From Eutypa lata (lineage: Eukaryota > Ascomycota > Sordariomycetes > Xylariales > Diatrypaceae): DNA of 64,000 bases. The first letter of the stretch is position 1. Each line of letters opens with the position of its first letter. The notes beneath the pieces are model-generated. The model was not told the origin of the DNA and searched no databases. It saw only the letters and a program-made list of their open reading frames with translations. A program made the position numbers and the translations under genes. Positions 21,225 through 32,790 of the stretch are shown here, piece after piece. The stretch is taken from the NCBI GenBank assembly GCA_022661535.1, contig JAKULF010000002.1, positions 1,116,001 through 1,180,000 of the forward strand, in the 5' to 3' direction.

Positions 21225-23800
21225 ATGGATGGACTAAGCGCTGCTGTCAGCGTCATTGCAGTCGTCCAATTGACCGAGGAGATTATAAAAATATGTTATG
21301 GCTATGCTATGACAGCGAAGGATGCGAGAAGGGACATACGAGCCTTGGCCGATGAACTCGAGTCCTTGCAGGATGTGCTAGCCGATATTCAGCGTCTATC
21401 CGAAAGCCCAGAAGCTCACACTAGGCTATCTAGATTAGGGAGATTGGTGCAGCCGGGGAGCCCGCTCGAAAAATGCTCTAGGTGTCTTGAAGAACTCAAG
21501 GGCAAGCTGGAATCAACGCGAGATCCTGGGACAATGAATCAAATCAAGACCGTTTTAGGTTGGCCGTTCAAGAGGAAAGATACAACCAGGGCAATTGATT
21601 TGGTTAGGAGCTATAGGGATATGCTAAGCCTAGTTATAAACACCGACTAGACGTCAGTGAACAGACCTTTGGATCACTCAATTAATAGCGGCTAACATGG
21701 TCCAGAAAACTTACTCTACAAACGCTGAATGGTGTTGAAGAGCTAAAACTCGATGTTGCAGCTATCCATGAATATCAGTCTAGAGAGTCTATTGCGGCCT
21801 GGCTACTGCAGTCTGACAATCCTGCGGACCCTATGGTCAACCATTTCGCGGCATGCGAGAAACGCCAATCAAATACCGGAGAGTGGTTTCTTAATCAGCC
21901 TGCTTTTGTTATGTGGAAAAGCAAAGATCGATCTCTTCTATGGCTTCACGGCATACGTTCGTTTCCAACCAATTGCCCCTTTCTTTTGCCAAATTGTAGC
22001 TAACAACATATAGCGGGATGTAGCGAAACAGTATTGACGTGGGGTCTCCTTTATCGTAGGCAGCAGAAGACTCGTATACTAATATCAATATCAATAGATC
22101 TACGATCATAGAAACACTTAGAGGGCAGTCCGATGATACCTCAGCACTTGCATTTTTCTATTTCGATTTCAAAGAGACTAGCAAACAAGAACTATCCCGC
22201 TGTCTTTCATCTATTATAACCCAGATAGCGCAGACTAGTCCTAGCACCTGGAGCGAGGCCAAAGAATTATACAGACAATGCAGAAATGGGACATCGCCGC
22301 CAAATGGAGTCCTCCTCAATAAAACACTCTTAGCTATGCTTCATCGAGCTCCCGGTACATTTATCATACTAGATGGCTTGGACGAGTGCTCTCAGTACGA
22401 AAGAGAGAAAACCCTCAAACTGGTAGAAGACATTATGGGTGAGGAGGGGTTGTCAACCCACGTACTGATAACCAGCCGCAAGGAGAAGGATATCACAGAC
22501 GCTATGCGGAATTTGGGCGCTATGGCCCTTAGTATTAGTGGTCTGGGAATCGCGGATGATATAAACTTACACATACGGGAAAGCTTAGCTAAGGATACAA
22601 GACTACGCAAGTTTCCCCAAGAGATTAAAGAGAAGATTGAAAACGTTCTCACACAAAGGGCCAACGGAATGTAAGTAATCGAACTTCCCATCAATTATCT
22701 TAGCTGATCTATCCTGACCTTGCTTCAGGTTCCGATGGGTTCACTTGCAGCTAGAGGAATTGAAACGGAAAAGGACGAAGCCCGCAATCCTCGAAGCTCT
22801 CCAGTCGCTTCCTAAGAACCTGGAGCAGACATACGAGAACGCGTTAAACAGGATCTCTGAAGATGATCGAGAGATCGCATTCCGAGCCCTAATCATCATC
22901 GGGTTCATTCCGGAGCCCATAGATCTTGACTCGGTGGCCGAAGCAGCTCTCATCGAGCCGATGCGTAATACGACTTTCGACACAGATTCGAGGCTCTTAG
23001 ATCCCGCTCACCATATGCTAGAATTACTAGGGAGTTTCATTTCAGTGACGAGTCCCTGGCCGTTCAACGTCTGGCCCAAGATCTCGCCTGGTTCGGCTAG
23101 TATGGCGTCAGGTAGAGTGTCACGGTCATCATTCGGCAGTATGGGAGGGCAGGCCGTCGTCGAGTTAGCTCACTTTTCAGTGAAAGAATACCTCTCTTCA
23201 CGTTGGGATAAGGTCATGACGGTGTCTTACCCGGGGACGTTCATACGCCCTTCCGACCATGTGTACGGCTGCTGTGTGGTCTACCTGTCTTACCTACTTG
23301 ACCAGGACTGTGCTAGTTTTCGACGCCAGGAGTTCAACGAGAAGTTCCCGTTTGCTTATTTCTCGCAACTCATACCCCCCGGAAATATCAACCATAAACC
23401 ATCCACGGCAATGCAAGAGCTCTTAGCTTCTCAGTGGTTCGAGATCCTGACCTCGCCGCTGAGGTTGGAACGGTGGGATGATATACGGCGGACTAAATTC
23501 TTCATCACCCAGCCAATTACAGACGAAAATCCGCCCATATCTTTAGCTTCAAAGCTCGGGCTTGAACAGGTAGTAGAGTTCCTGTCGAAGAAAGACCAGA
23601 ACAACTTAGGCAATAAGGAGAACGCCATGGATATTTTAAAAGTTGCTGTTGGAAGCCAGTCTAAGAGCCTCGAGACCGAGCCTAATAGCCCCATGGATCT
23701 TAATCGCGCATTACACTCTGCTATGAATAACGAAACTATAATAGCAGCAGAACAACGCCGCGACGCTGTTGTCGAATGGCTGGCGCGACATACAGAATGA
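21225..23800 (+). pseudogene. STAND/NLR (NACHT) gene with in-frame TAG and altered Walker A
   Basis: Best model: 21225-21652, 21706-21956, 22014-22038, 22098-22670 and 22729-23800 (783 codons, frame closed). Codon 142 is TAG (21648-21650), where related proteins usually read Gln in a TDQ context. The N-terminus (MDGLSAAVSVIAVVQLTEEI) is a HeLo-like fungal STAND domain. A linker follows (HEYQSRESIAAWL), then the NACHT: LWLHGIPGCSETVL at about 222-235 in place of the usual GxxGxGK[ST], and an intact Walker B FIILDGLDEC at about 322. Winged-helix sequence follows (LPKNLEQTYENALNRI). The C-terminus stops after barely one ankyrin-like unit (LASKLGLEQVVEFL). A noncanonical donor at 21630 could skip the TAG. 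NLRs control non-self recognition and cell death in fungi. Loss of the P-loop Lys and the nonsense codon suggest a decaying copy. Confidence 0.75.
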
Positions 23801-25037
23801 TGTCAAAAACTTACATGGGCCATTTCATATATAAATTAAGATGTATATTACCTCAAGGAGGTAGGATGTCAGACGTCCGAAGATTCCGTATCGTGGGAAT
23901 ACCAATTCTTAGCCAAAATAGACAACAACTGGCTAAAATAGAACTAATATAATTATCTGACATTAATATAACATAGATCCATCATATGGCGTAATTATCT
24001 TCACTGTTTCTAGACAGGAATGCAATAGTGAGGTGTTCAATTATAATACAGCCTACGGTTCTTACATGAATATCATCGATTGAGACCCCATAACTCAGTC
24101 AACATAGTATCAGACCTGTAAATTAGAATAATGACACATGAATACTAGGCACGCAAAGCATGACTGAAAGATTCTGAATAAAACTGTATGCTCTCGACTT
24201 TTTTCAATTTTCTTTTTGTGACATTCAACATTTCGTTCTGTCAGAAATAACAGATGAGATGAAATTTTGGGCAGGCCCATTGTCCCACTCACGACTCCCT
24301 CTCTCTTGAAAATAAGATACAATAATTATGTATATACTATATATACCCGTATATTCAAATATAATCCTACTTTGTATAACACTATCTACACTCATTACTA
24401 AAAGTTATAGTGAATTTAAATGCAAACTCCTTCTCATGCCAAGACTAGGCGACCATACTATACCGACTCAGTGCAGCGTTACAACGCTGAGTGCTGCTGC
24501 GCCTGGCCCCCAAAGTCCGCGCCCCATTCACCACCATATACTTACTTATATAAAGAGCGTGCTACGCTACAGGCGCAGAACTCTTCATTAACTGCTGCCT
24601 AGAAGAACAAGAGGAGAGGGAAAGAGGAGGCCTCTCCTGCAACCCCCCACACCGTAGGTCTCCATGTTTTCTTACCTGCTGGCGGACGAGCCTTGATTGA
24701 CTGGCTCAACTTACCTTAGTTGTTTTTAACACATTATAATCAACTACAACTCTCTTCACCCCACACTAGACGGCGTAGCTACTGAGCTGCTCATCTCGCG
24801 TGTACAATACAAGTGTTCTACACTAGATGATGCTGGTCGCATTTAATCATCCCTTGTCATCATTTGCTAGCTGAGTGAGCGACTCATTGAAAAACGGACT
24901 ATTCAGCAAGAGAGTGGTTGTTTTTATTATTATTATATAACGGTTCATCTTGCCGCCTAAGTGGATCTACCTATCTGTGCCCATCCGCCCCTCCGGCCCC
25001 CCCCTAGTTAGGGTTTCGGAACCGGTAGGCTCATCCC
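23801..25037. other. Intergenic, no gene seen
   Basis: A+T-rich 3' flank of the NLR, then the likely promoter of the C2H2/protease-like gene from about 24,600. Small ORFs at 24328-24602 lack support. A short inverted repeat (CAGCGTT-AC-AACGCTG) lies near 24474-24489. Confidence 0.5.
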
Positions 25038-27538
25038 ATGTCTCCCGCCACGGGACGGTCCGCATTCGCGTACACCAAGTGGTCCGGCAAGGAAATGGTG
25101 CAGCCAGTGCACGAGCGCGAATCTGCACCAGGAGCAGCACTAATACAACCGCTCCATAGCATGGCATCAACACCAATCCCGCCGACGATGAACACGGTAC
25201 CACCAACCCAGATGCGGCCACAACGGGGGGGTTCTCAGATCCCGGCTTTAAACCCGCGCCATCCAATCATGCCACCAGACTACTACGGCTTTACACCATC
25301 ATCACACGGCACCACCACTAACACCGCTATCATGTCCAGGAACCCTCCACAACAGGCAGCAGCACCAGCACCACCACCGCCCCTGCATCCTCTATTCTTC
25401 GGAGCGGGCAACGAGAGCAGCAAAGGCTCATCATCGACGACGTTGGCAGAATACGGGTTCTCCTTTGACTACGACAATGACTCCGGCAGTGGCGAGCGGA
25501 CGTCGCTGTTTATGCCACTCAACGGCGGTGGCGGCAGCAGCAGCAGCCACCACGACTTGGGCGAACTTCTCGACTTCTCCTCGTCGTCGTACTACGATTG
25601 TCCAGCTGATGCGTTATTATTGCCGCAGCGGCCCCTGAGCAGCACGGGCTCGGCGGCTACGACGACGACCGCGACAGCGACGATGTACTCGCCGCCTGAG
25701 TCGACGGCGTCCGGGGTGACGATGTCATCCATGCCACTCGACTTCGCAGCGGAGGAAGTGTCGCCGTCATCTGGCCCTGCTTCTTGTGGTGCTGCGATCG
25801 TAACTGGCGGTGGTGGTGGTGGTGCTCTCCCCGAGGAGACATGTTTTTCCTCCTCTGCAGTCACCTCCCGGGACCCAAGCCCCCTGAACGGTAACAGCAA
25901 AGGGTACGTATGCCTAGCCTACAAATGCTCCGCGGCGTTCTCCCGGGTCGAAGACCTAGAGCTGCACGGGCGGACGGCGCACCAGCACTTCTGTCTTTGG
26001 GGCGAACGGTGCCGTTGTGGCGGCGGCTTCGCGACGCGCGAGGAGCTCAGTTGGCATGTCAAGAAGGAGCATCTACTCGTGTGCCCCGTGCTGGGATGCA
26101 GGGAGAGTTCATTCCCGAGCAAGGAGGTGGTGGACTGTCACCTGAAGTGGGCTCATGGGGGGATCGCCAAGGCGGAGGCGGGATCTGATGGTGTGGTGTC
26201 TCATTCGGGTGCTGCTGCTGCTGCTGGTGGTGGTGGTACTGGTTTGCTTCGAGCACCTCCTGTTGCTACCAGTCTCTCGCAGCAGCCACAGTCGCACCCG
26301 CAATCAGAGGATATGTCTTCTTCGACTTTACCGGGGCCTGGAGTGAGCAGTAAGCTTAAGAGGAGGACATGCGAATCAGCGAGGGAAGATAGGATTCTCA
26401 AGATGCAGATGTCCATCGGCATTGCGAAGAAGCGGTGCCGAGACCAGCTGCGGATGGTTGTCGAGAAGCGGTTTAGACGGATGAATGGTGAGTCTCTCGA
26501 CAACAATCGGCCCTACTTTCCCTTGTTTCTCCCCCCACCACCCCCTTTCCCCCTTTTCCCCCGCTGCACGAAAGGAAAAGAAGGAAGAAAATAAGTCAAT
26601 GGCTGAGTGAACTAACACGTACGGGACAACACAGGCGCTAACAGCACTACACGGTCTACCGGCGACAGCCCAGGCATGTTAATATCAAGCCCAACGACGA
26701 CCAAGCTCGTAGAATCAGCGAGCTTCCCGCTCGTCTGGGAGCACGGCGTCCTCCCATTCCTAATCGAGTTCATGCCGAAGTGGAGCAGCGGGCCAGGAGG
26801 GGGGCACGTAATCAGCGTGATGCGAGGCAAAAGGCCCCAGACGCGACGGATATGCATCATGACGGAGACAGCCATCTCGCGAGCGCGGCGCATCGTGATC
26901 GCGGGCCACGTGCGCGACCTGCTGCCAACCCCCTACCGCAAGACGACTTCGTTCGCGTTCTCGACGGGCGAGGTGGAGCGGCTGAGGGTGTGGGCGCGGG
27001 GGCTCGGCAAGGCGATGCCGGACGAGGTGTGCGAGCCGCGCAACCCGTTCTGCTACGTGAGCCCGTGCATGGGGGACAGCATCGGCGTGACGCTGGCCGG
27101 CAGCGGCGACGAGATCACGGCGACGCTGGGGCCGTGCCTGACCATCGCCGACGGGAGCAGCTACTGGCTCGCGAACTTCCACCCGTTCGTCGAGGCCGCC
27201 CAGGCCGCCGCCGTCACCGACGCCACCACCATGGTGACGGTGTCGCACCCGTCGCCCGAGGACCGCGCCCGCTGCGTCGACGGGCGCCACGACGTCCTGA
27301 GCGCCGACCCGCGGGACTTCGGGCTCGGCACCCTGGCCGCCACGTCGGGTTACGACCTGAAGACCACGCGGGTCTCGCACGACCCCTACTGGGAGGACTG
27401 CGACAGGGACCCGCCGCTGGTCGTCACGGATTGGTGTCTGATCTCGGCTCGCACACGGCAGCAGCAGGCGAACCTGCTGAGGAAATTTCCCCCGTCGATG
27501 AACACGATGAACACGATGACTGCGACGACAAGCAACCA

Positions 27539-27573
<35 letters not shown>

Positions 27574-28649
27574 AACAACAGCGCCGAGAAAACGAGACTC
27601 CCATCATCACGACGGCGAGCGCCATCTCGCCCGGTGCTATCGTGTGCTCGACAGGGCGCACGTCGGGGTACCAGCGCGGGATGGTCTGCGAAGTACCGGC
27701 GTACGTGCACGGTGCGAAGAACGGAACGGGCAAGGCGACGCGGGAGTGGTTCATCGAGGAGGAACCGCGCCACTCTTCCGATGCCTCCTCGTACAACGAC
27801 AACGACGAGGACGATAACGAAGAGGACGACGCATGGATCCGGGGCGGGATCGGCGTGCGCGGGGACAGCGGGGCGGGGGTCGTGGACGCGGAAACGCACG
27901 CGCTGGTCGGGCAGGTGTGGGGGCGCAACCGGTACTACGGGCCGGGGCCGCGGCACACGTTCTTCACGCCCATGCTGGACGTGATCGACGACGTGCAGGA
28001 GAAGTGCGGGGAGCCGGCGCGGCCGCAGCTCCCGCAGTACCGCGACGAGGCCGACCGCTGGCCCGTCTACCCCGTGTGCCGGCGGTGCTTCGACATGCGC
28101 GAGTACCTCGGCGCCGGGACGGGGAGCCGCCGCAGCTCGCGCGAGTCGCTGCTCTCCATGGTCGGGTGCGGGAGTCTGGTGGGGGGGAGAGGAGGGGGGG
28201 GAGGAGGAGGGGGAGATCATGATCCGACGTCCTCCATCTCCGAGTTGGCGACGCCCAAGGAGCAAAATGTGAGGACGCCGCGGGATACTTCGTACCTGGT
28301 GCGCCATGTGGGCCCGGACGAGGGCGCCGCGCCGTTGTCGTCGTCGTTTGGCTGTAGTGCCTTCTCGCCTGCGTCTCTGAATAGCGTGGTTTCGCCTGCT
28401 CCTGTCCATGCCTTCTACGGGGCGTTCTCGGTCAAGTCGCCCGGGGCGGCGGCGGCGGCGGTAGCTGGCGGCGGTGAGGTCCAGATGGTGCGTAGCCCGT
28501 ATGCGCAGACGTTAGACGAAGGAGATCTGTTCGATCCGAGACCTCTGGATGGACACGAAGGTTCGCCGCTGGGTAAGAGACCGCGTATGGCTGGGCTGGC
28601 ATGTAGTGGTGGTGGTAATCAACAAGTAGACAAGAGACGGAGGACGTGA
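25038..28649 (+). CDS. C2H2 zinc-finger protein fused to a trypsin-like serine-protease-like domain
   Basis: Two exons, 25038-26487 and 26635-28649, with a 147-nt intron, give 1154 aa. Residues 1-285 are low-complexity. Three C2H2-like fingers lie at about 289-380 (CLAYKC...HGRTAH, CLWGERCRC...HVKKEH, CPVLGC...HLKWAH). A basic segment (RCRDQLRMVVEKRFRRM) ends exon 1. The second half has chymotrypsin-fold landmarks in order: WLANFHPF (candidate catalytic His about 666), VVTDWCLIS (candidate Asp about 749, resembling DWALI) and GVRGDSGAGVVD (candidate Ser about 895). A 15-residue polyGln run separates Asp from Ser. A Gly-rich linker and a basic C-terminus ending DKRRRT follow. No signal peptide is present, so the protein is probably intracellular or nuclear. 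It might be a protease, or a protease-like scaffold if inactive. The family is unnamed to me. Confidence 0.72.
27538..27582 (+). repeat. PolyGln-coding CAG/CAA tract (15 codons)
   Basis: Fifteen consecutive Gln codons, mixed CAG and CAA, lie inside the protease-like half of the fusion gene. The tract is followed by RRENE. Confidence 0.9.
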
Positions 28650-28914
28650 TATCTAGGTTAGGATCTATATAGCCTTTTCGTTGGAACTTTTGTTGGGCTT
28701 AGTTTGAAGCGCGCGGATAGGTTAGGTTATACTTGGATTAGTTTCATTGGAGTCACATAGGTATATATGCAGCGGAAAGGGGGGGCTGAAGAATTCTGTG
28801 TTTATAACGAGCCTGTGACAAGTCTAGGTGCTTACGTAGCCTAGCCGTGTGAACTCACGTCGTGATCGGGCCATCGTAGCCTTCACGTATTGATACTGTT
28901 CATGAACATACTCA

Positions 28915-30993
28915 TCATCCAGGAAGGCCACCCCTCCCCATCTTTCTAGCGCGCTGATCCCTCCGATTATGGTTTGCCCTCGACCCTTTATTTGCTTCCT
29001 TCCGTCGTCTAGCCTGCTCTGTGTCCTTTTCACCAGTCGGCCCAGCCACGTTACCACCGCGTCCACCGCCGCCTCGGCCCCTACCCCCTCTACCTCCTCG
29101 GCCGTGACCTCGCGGCGTGCCTCCTCTGGAGCCAGAAGAGCCGCCGCCACCATCGACATCCGAGTCTTCGGCCCCCGACCCAGCTCTCCAGGCCGTAGAT
29201 GCTAAAACAGGTTGATCGCCGCCGAAGGCACTGTACTTCGCCTCCAAGAGCTTCATTTGTTGTGGGCTCCTTCCAAGCATTACAGCCCATCCCTCGATAG
29301 CTTCGTCCGTCATTCCCGTATCCTGCTTCAGCTTATTCCGAGCTTGACTTCGCCTTGTGGTGGCATCTCTCTCGAAGGACTTTGAGTCCGCTTGGTACGC
29401 CTTGAAAAGGATTTCTTCGCTAACATCCTTCCGTTTCTGGTCATCGGCGTCCTCCGGATGACCATCATTGACCGTAAAGCCCGCATCAGCAGCATCGTAC
29501 GTGTCATCGCGCTCGTCATCGTCGGCATCGAAGGCCGATAGCGCAGAAAGTATCGCCGCTTTGTTGGGTGCATTAGATCGATCCCTCAGCACATCATCTG
29601 CTGTCTTCTCCGGATTTCGCTTGCCGAAATGCAGATTCGACACATCCACTGCTAGTCTATCGAACTCATCATCGTCATATACGTTATGGCGTACGGGAAC
29701 ATGTGGCGGTGTAGAGCGGGGTGCGAGATCACGACTTTTCCGTCGAGCAATATCTGGAGATCTGCAATTCAGTTAGAATACACGACTCTTGAATCAGGGG
29801 TTAGTATAGAAAACATACAACTCTTCGGTCCGATCAGCCGTCGCTAGATGTGGTGGAAGCGATTCTTCCAGCAGATGTGCGATGACTTGTTCGTTGTCAT
29901 CTGCGTATTCGTCAAGGAGCTTAGAAATGAAACCAGATCCTAGGTCGGGGAATAAGTCTTGTATTTGAGAGACCTGGCTCATGCGATGAATATGCATCTG
30001 TCCTTGAATCTCGTCATCATCCTCTTCGGTCATAATTCCTTTCCCTTTATCTATCTTCCGTTTTATCAGCCTCTTCGGCCGAACGTTGCCACCGGGTTTC
30101 CGATAGCCTTCCAGCGTGACTATAATTGGCTTTAATCTAGTCAAAGAAGAACCAGATGTTTCTAACCGATGTTGTATTTGTTTAAGAATAGGGGTCACGG
30201 TAACCAACTCTGGAACCATAGAATCATTCGCGTTGGTTGGACCTGCTTTGTGGGCGTCCGCCGCTGCTTTCAGGGAGTAAAGTTGATCGGTGAGCAGGGA
30301 GAATTTGGGTGATTCTCCTTCGGTCAATCCAATTAGACATAGATAGGCGGTAGTAATGATGGTTTTCCTCAAAGGGGGGTTCATAATATTATAACAGCTG
30401 ATGAGGCCATCAAGGAAATCGCTCCCGGCTAGGAAGAAGGCAGCCGCATCGGTTGAAGCGTGTATGAGATGGTTTAATCTCTTCAACCTAACTTCCAACA
30501 ACCTAAGATCGCCCTTCATACCAGAATCAAGGCTAATGATGAGCTGTTTCTTGATAACCTGCAGAGATGTTTCAGGGGTCGCCTTTGACTTCGTAAAGAG
30601 GCCATTAATGAGATTTGCAGTCCTCTTCTTTGAATAGACACGAGTGAAGTCAGACAGAAATTCCCACTGCAGGAAACCAGAGGGGGTGTCTGGTATTCTA
30701 AGGAGCCTTGCGGTAAGCAAGAAGGATAGTCGAAACAGGGCGGATGCGAACTGAGATGAGCCAAGAACAGATGGGCCAGATGCAATCTCTCTCATGAAAG
30801 AAGTCAAGAACGGTCCAACAGATTCATCATTGGCCGAGAGGTTCATACGTATGAACTCGTGGTCGGGTAAAGAGAGGTGGGCTTCAGCCAGAGCAACCCA
30901 ACTGGAGAGACATGCCTCCCATTCCTCTGGGACCATGTGTTGACGCCAAGGCGCCTCGGGGAAAGGCGCAAACGCGGGTAATGTTGGTGACAT
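28915..30993 (-). CDS. cue3: Cue3/ASCC2-like CUE-domain protein
   Basis: Two exons, 30993-29819 and 29761-28915, with a 55-nt intron (GTATGT donor, TACTAAC branch), give 673 aa. The first 330 residues match the helical ASCC2/Cue3 N-terminal region (EEWEACLSSWVALAEAHLS). A ubiquitin-binding CUE domain lies at about 342-382 (QIQDLFPDLGSGFISKLLDE, with the LL motif in IAHLLEESL). The C-terminal part is acidic, with a DDEFDRLAVD segment, then an RGG-type tail (GHGRGGRGGRGRGGGGRGGN) and a basic end. Yeast Cue3 and human ASCC2 belong to the RQT/ASC-1 complex, which splits ribosomes stalled on mRNA by recognising K63-ubiquitin on the 40S subunit. It is divergent from rps20, which encodes a 40S protein that is itself ubiquitinated in this pathway. 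That pairing is suggestive but may be coincidence. Confidence 0.85.
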
Positions 30994-31533
30994 GACGACG
31001 TCACGCTTTTTTGCCCGCCAGATATGATGTGTCGATATTATTCAGTATTCGTAGAAGAAGCAGAAGTATCACTGTTGGAACTCTCTTAATAAATACCTAC
31101 CTAGGTACTTCGTATCTTCATCTGGGGCGTTTGGCCGGATGACTCTCATATGCAGTAGCCACTATTAGGTCAGATCTCATTCCGATAGTTACATAACTTA
31201 AAGTGCCGCTTATTTCCTTAAAAGGGAAACAGCGAATTAAAGGTAACCCAGTTAGCACTAACCATTTATGGTTTAGCGTCAGAACGTAGCCCTATCGCCT
31301 ATCTAATCAACCGCCCACAGGAAAAAGTTCCGCTCCCCATCGCGAATATCAAAGCCAACAAGGCCCCACCATCTTCGTAGAACTTCTCTTTTTTTCCTCT
31401 TCTTTTTCCCCTTACCTTCATCACTTAGCCGAAACGTACCCCGTTCGAGTCGTGAAGGGAATTCAATTGCAAACCCAGCAGACAGATCAGACCATCCCTC
31501 AATACCAAACCAACCGACCAACAAACGACAAAA
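30994..31533. promoter_or_regulatory. Divergent promoter between cue3 and rps20
   Basis: A 540-base spacer between two divergent starts. The half nearest rps20 has the T/C-rich blocks (about 31385-31410) common before fungal ribosomal protein genes. No TATA box is evident. Confidence 0.5.
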
Positions 31534-32084
31534 ATGTCTTACAACAAGGGAGACAAGGACTTCGGCGAGGCGCCCAAGGTCCACAAGATCCGCATCACCC
31601 TCACGAGCCGCAAGCCCACCGCGCTCGAGAAGGTCTGCACCGAGCTCATCGAGCGCGCCAAGAGCAAGGTTCGTAGTCTACCTGCATACTTACTTACCTA
31701 GCTAGCTAGCGACAGTCAATCTGGAATGGTAGATGAGATTTGAAGAAACTAACGATTCTATGACAAAACAGGACCTCCGCGTCAAGGGCCCCGTCCGTCT
31801 TCCCACCAAGAACCTGAAGATCGCTACGCGCAAGACGCCCAACGGTGAGGGTTCCAAGACCTGGGACATGTACGAGATGCGCATCCACAAGCGCCTGATC
31901 GAGTAAGTTTGCTCCCATTCACCACCTACCCAACCCATTCATCCTCCTTTTTATCTCTTCACACTGGGAGACCACGGCTAATCGAACAAACCTCAATAGC
32001 CTCAACGCCCCTACCGAGATCGTCAAGCAGATCATCGTCAACATCGAGGCCGGTGTCGAAGTCGAGGTCACCATCGCCGCCTAA
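31534..32084 (+). CDS. rps20: 40S ribosomal protein S20 (uS10)
   Basis: Three exons, 31534-31668, 31772-31902 and 32000-32084, give 116 aa. The sequence is unmistakable eukaryotic uS10: [54 protein letters not shown]. The length is normal for the family. The protein sits on the head of the small subunit and supports assembly and translation. The first intron uses a GTTCGT donor, a less common choice; the second uses GTAAGT. Codons are strongly C-ending, as expected of a highly expressed gene. It shares a divergent 540-base promoter region with cue3. Confidence 0.97.
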
Positions 32085-32790
32085 GCGTGCGCGCGTGATG
32101 AGGTTACTACCATTACTAGTAGTATAGTAGTAGGCATTTCTCCATTTGGGACGGACGGACGCACATACGAGCGAACGAACGAACGAAACGACCTAGACAT
32201 TCATCATTGTCAAGGTATCGCGACGGCCGGGGGAGATGTTGAATAAAATGCCTGGTGGACGATAGTGGTAGACCATGAACCACCACCACCACCACTATTA
32301 TGGTTGTTGTGGTGGTTATGAAGAGCTACCTATGTAGCTCATCAACGAAGAATAAAAATCTGATAAACAAACACCAAATCCATCCATCATTTGTGAACCT
32401 AGCCTACCTAGCACATGTGACTCAAAATGCATTATTTTTAATTGAATAGAATTGCGCCTACTAACTCTTAACTTCGGGGGTATCTATTTCATCTCGTCTC
32501 ATCCCATCCAATTCAATACAGCCGGTCAGTCGATTAATCAGTTGCTCTGGCGAGCATGAAGGAAAAAAAAAGGATACCTCTAACAATGCATCCATCCATC
32601 CAGCTAGCCAGTCAGTCAGCCCATCAAGACCTGATAACAAGAACAATAATGCATACCGCTTCATAACCATCTTCCCTCCCTCTAACTTCTTTCTTTCCCC
32701 ATCCCACCACACCTCTCTCCCTGTCCCTCTTCTCTCCTTACGTCTTCTCCCCCTTATCATCCGTCCCCCTTTTAATTTTTTCAAATTTTC
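32085..32790. other. Convergent 3' flanks of rps20 and the nucleoporin gene
   Basis: No gene. It holds a GAAC/GAGC tandem near 32168-32188 and CCA-rich runs near 32280-32320. A T/C-rich stretch before 32790 is the 3' flank of the minus-strand gene. Confidence 0.6.

Noticed and set aside
21653..21705. Reading the NLR first exon as a complete short protein ending at 21650
   Set aside because: The downstream sequence continues the STAND architecture in phase after this intron, so the stop interrupts a larger gene.
26760..28409. 549-aa minus-strand ORF and 345-aa plus-strand ORF inside the C2H2/protease gene
   Set aside because: Arg/Pro-rich shadow frames caused by very high G+C; the real frame carries the zinc fingers and GDSG motif.
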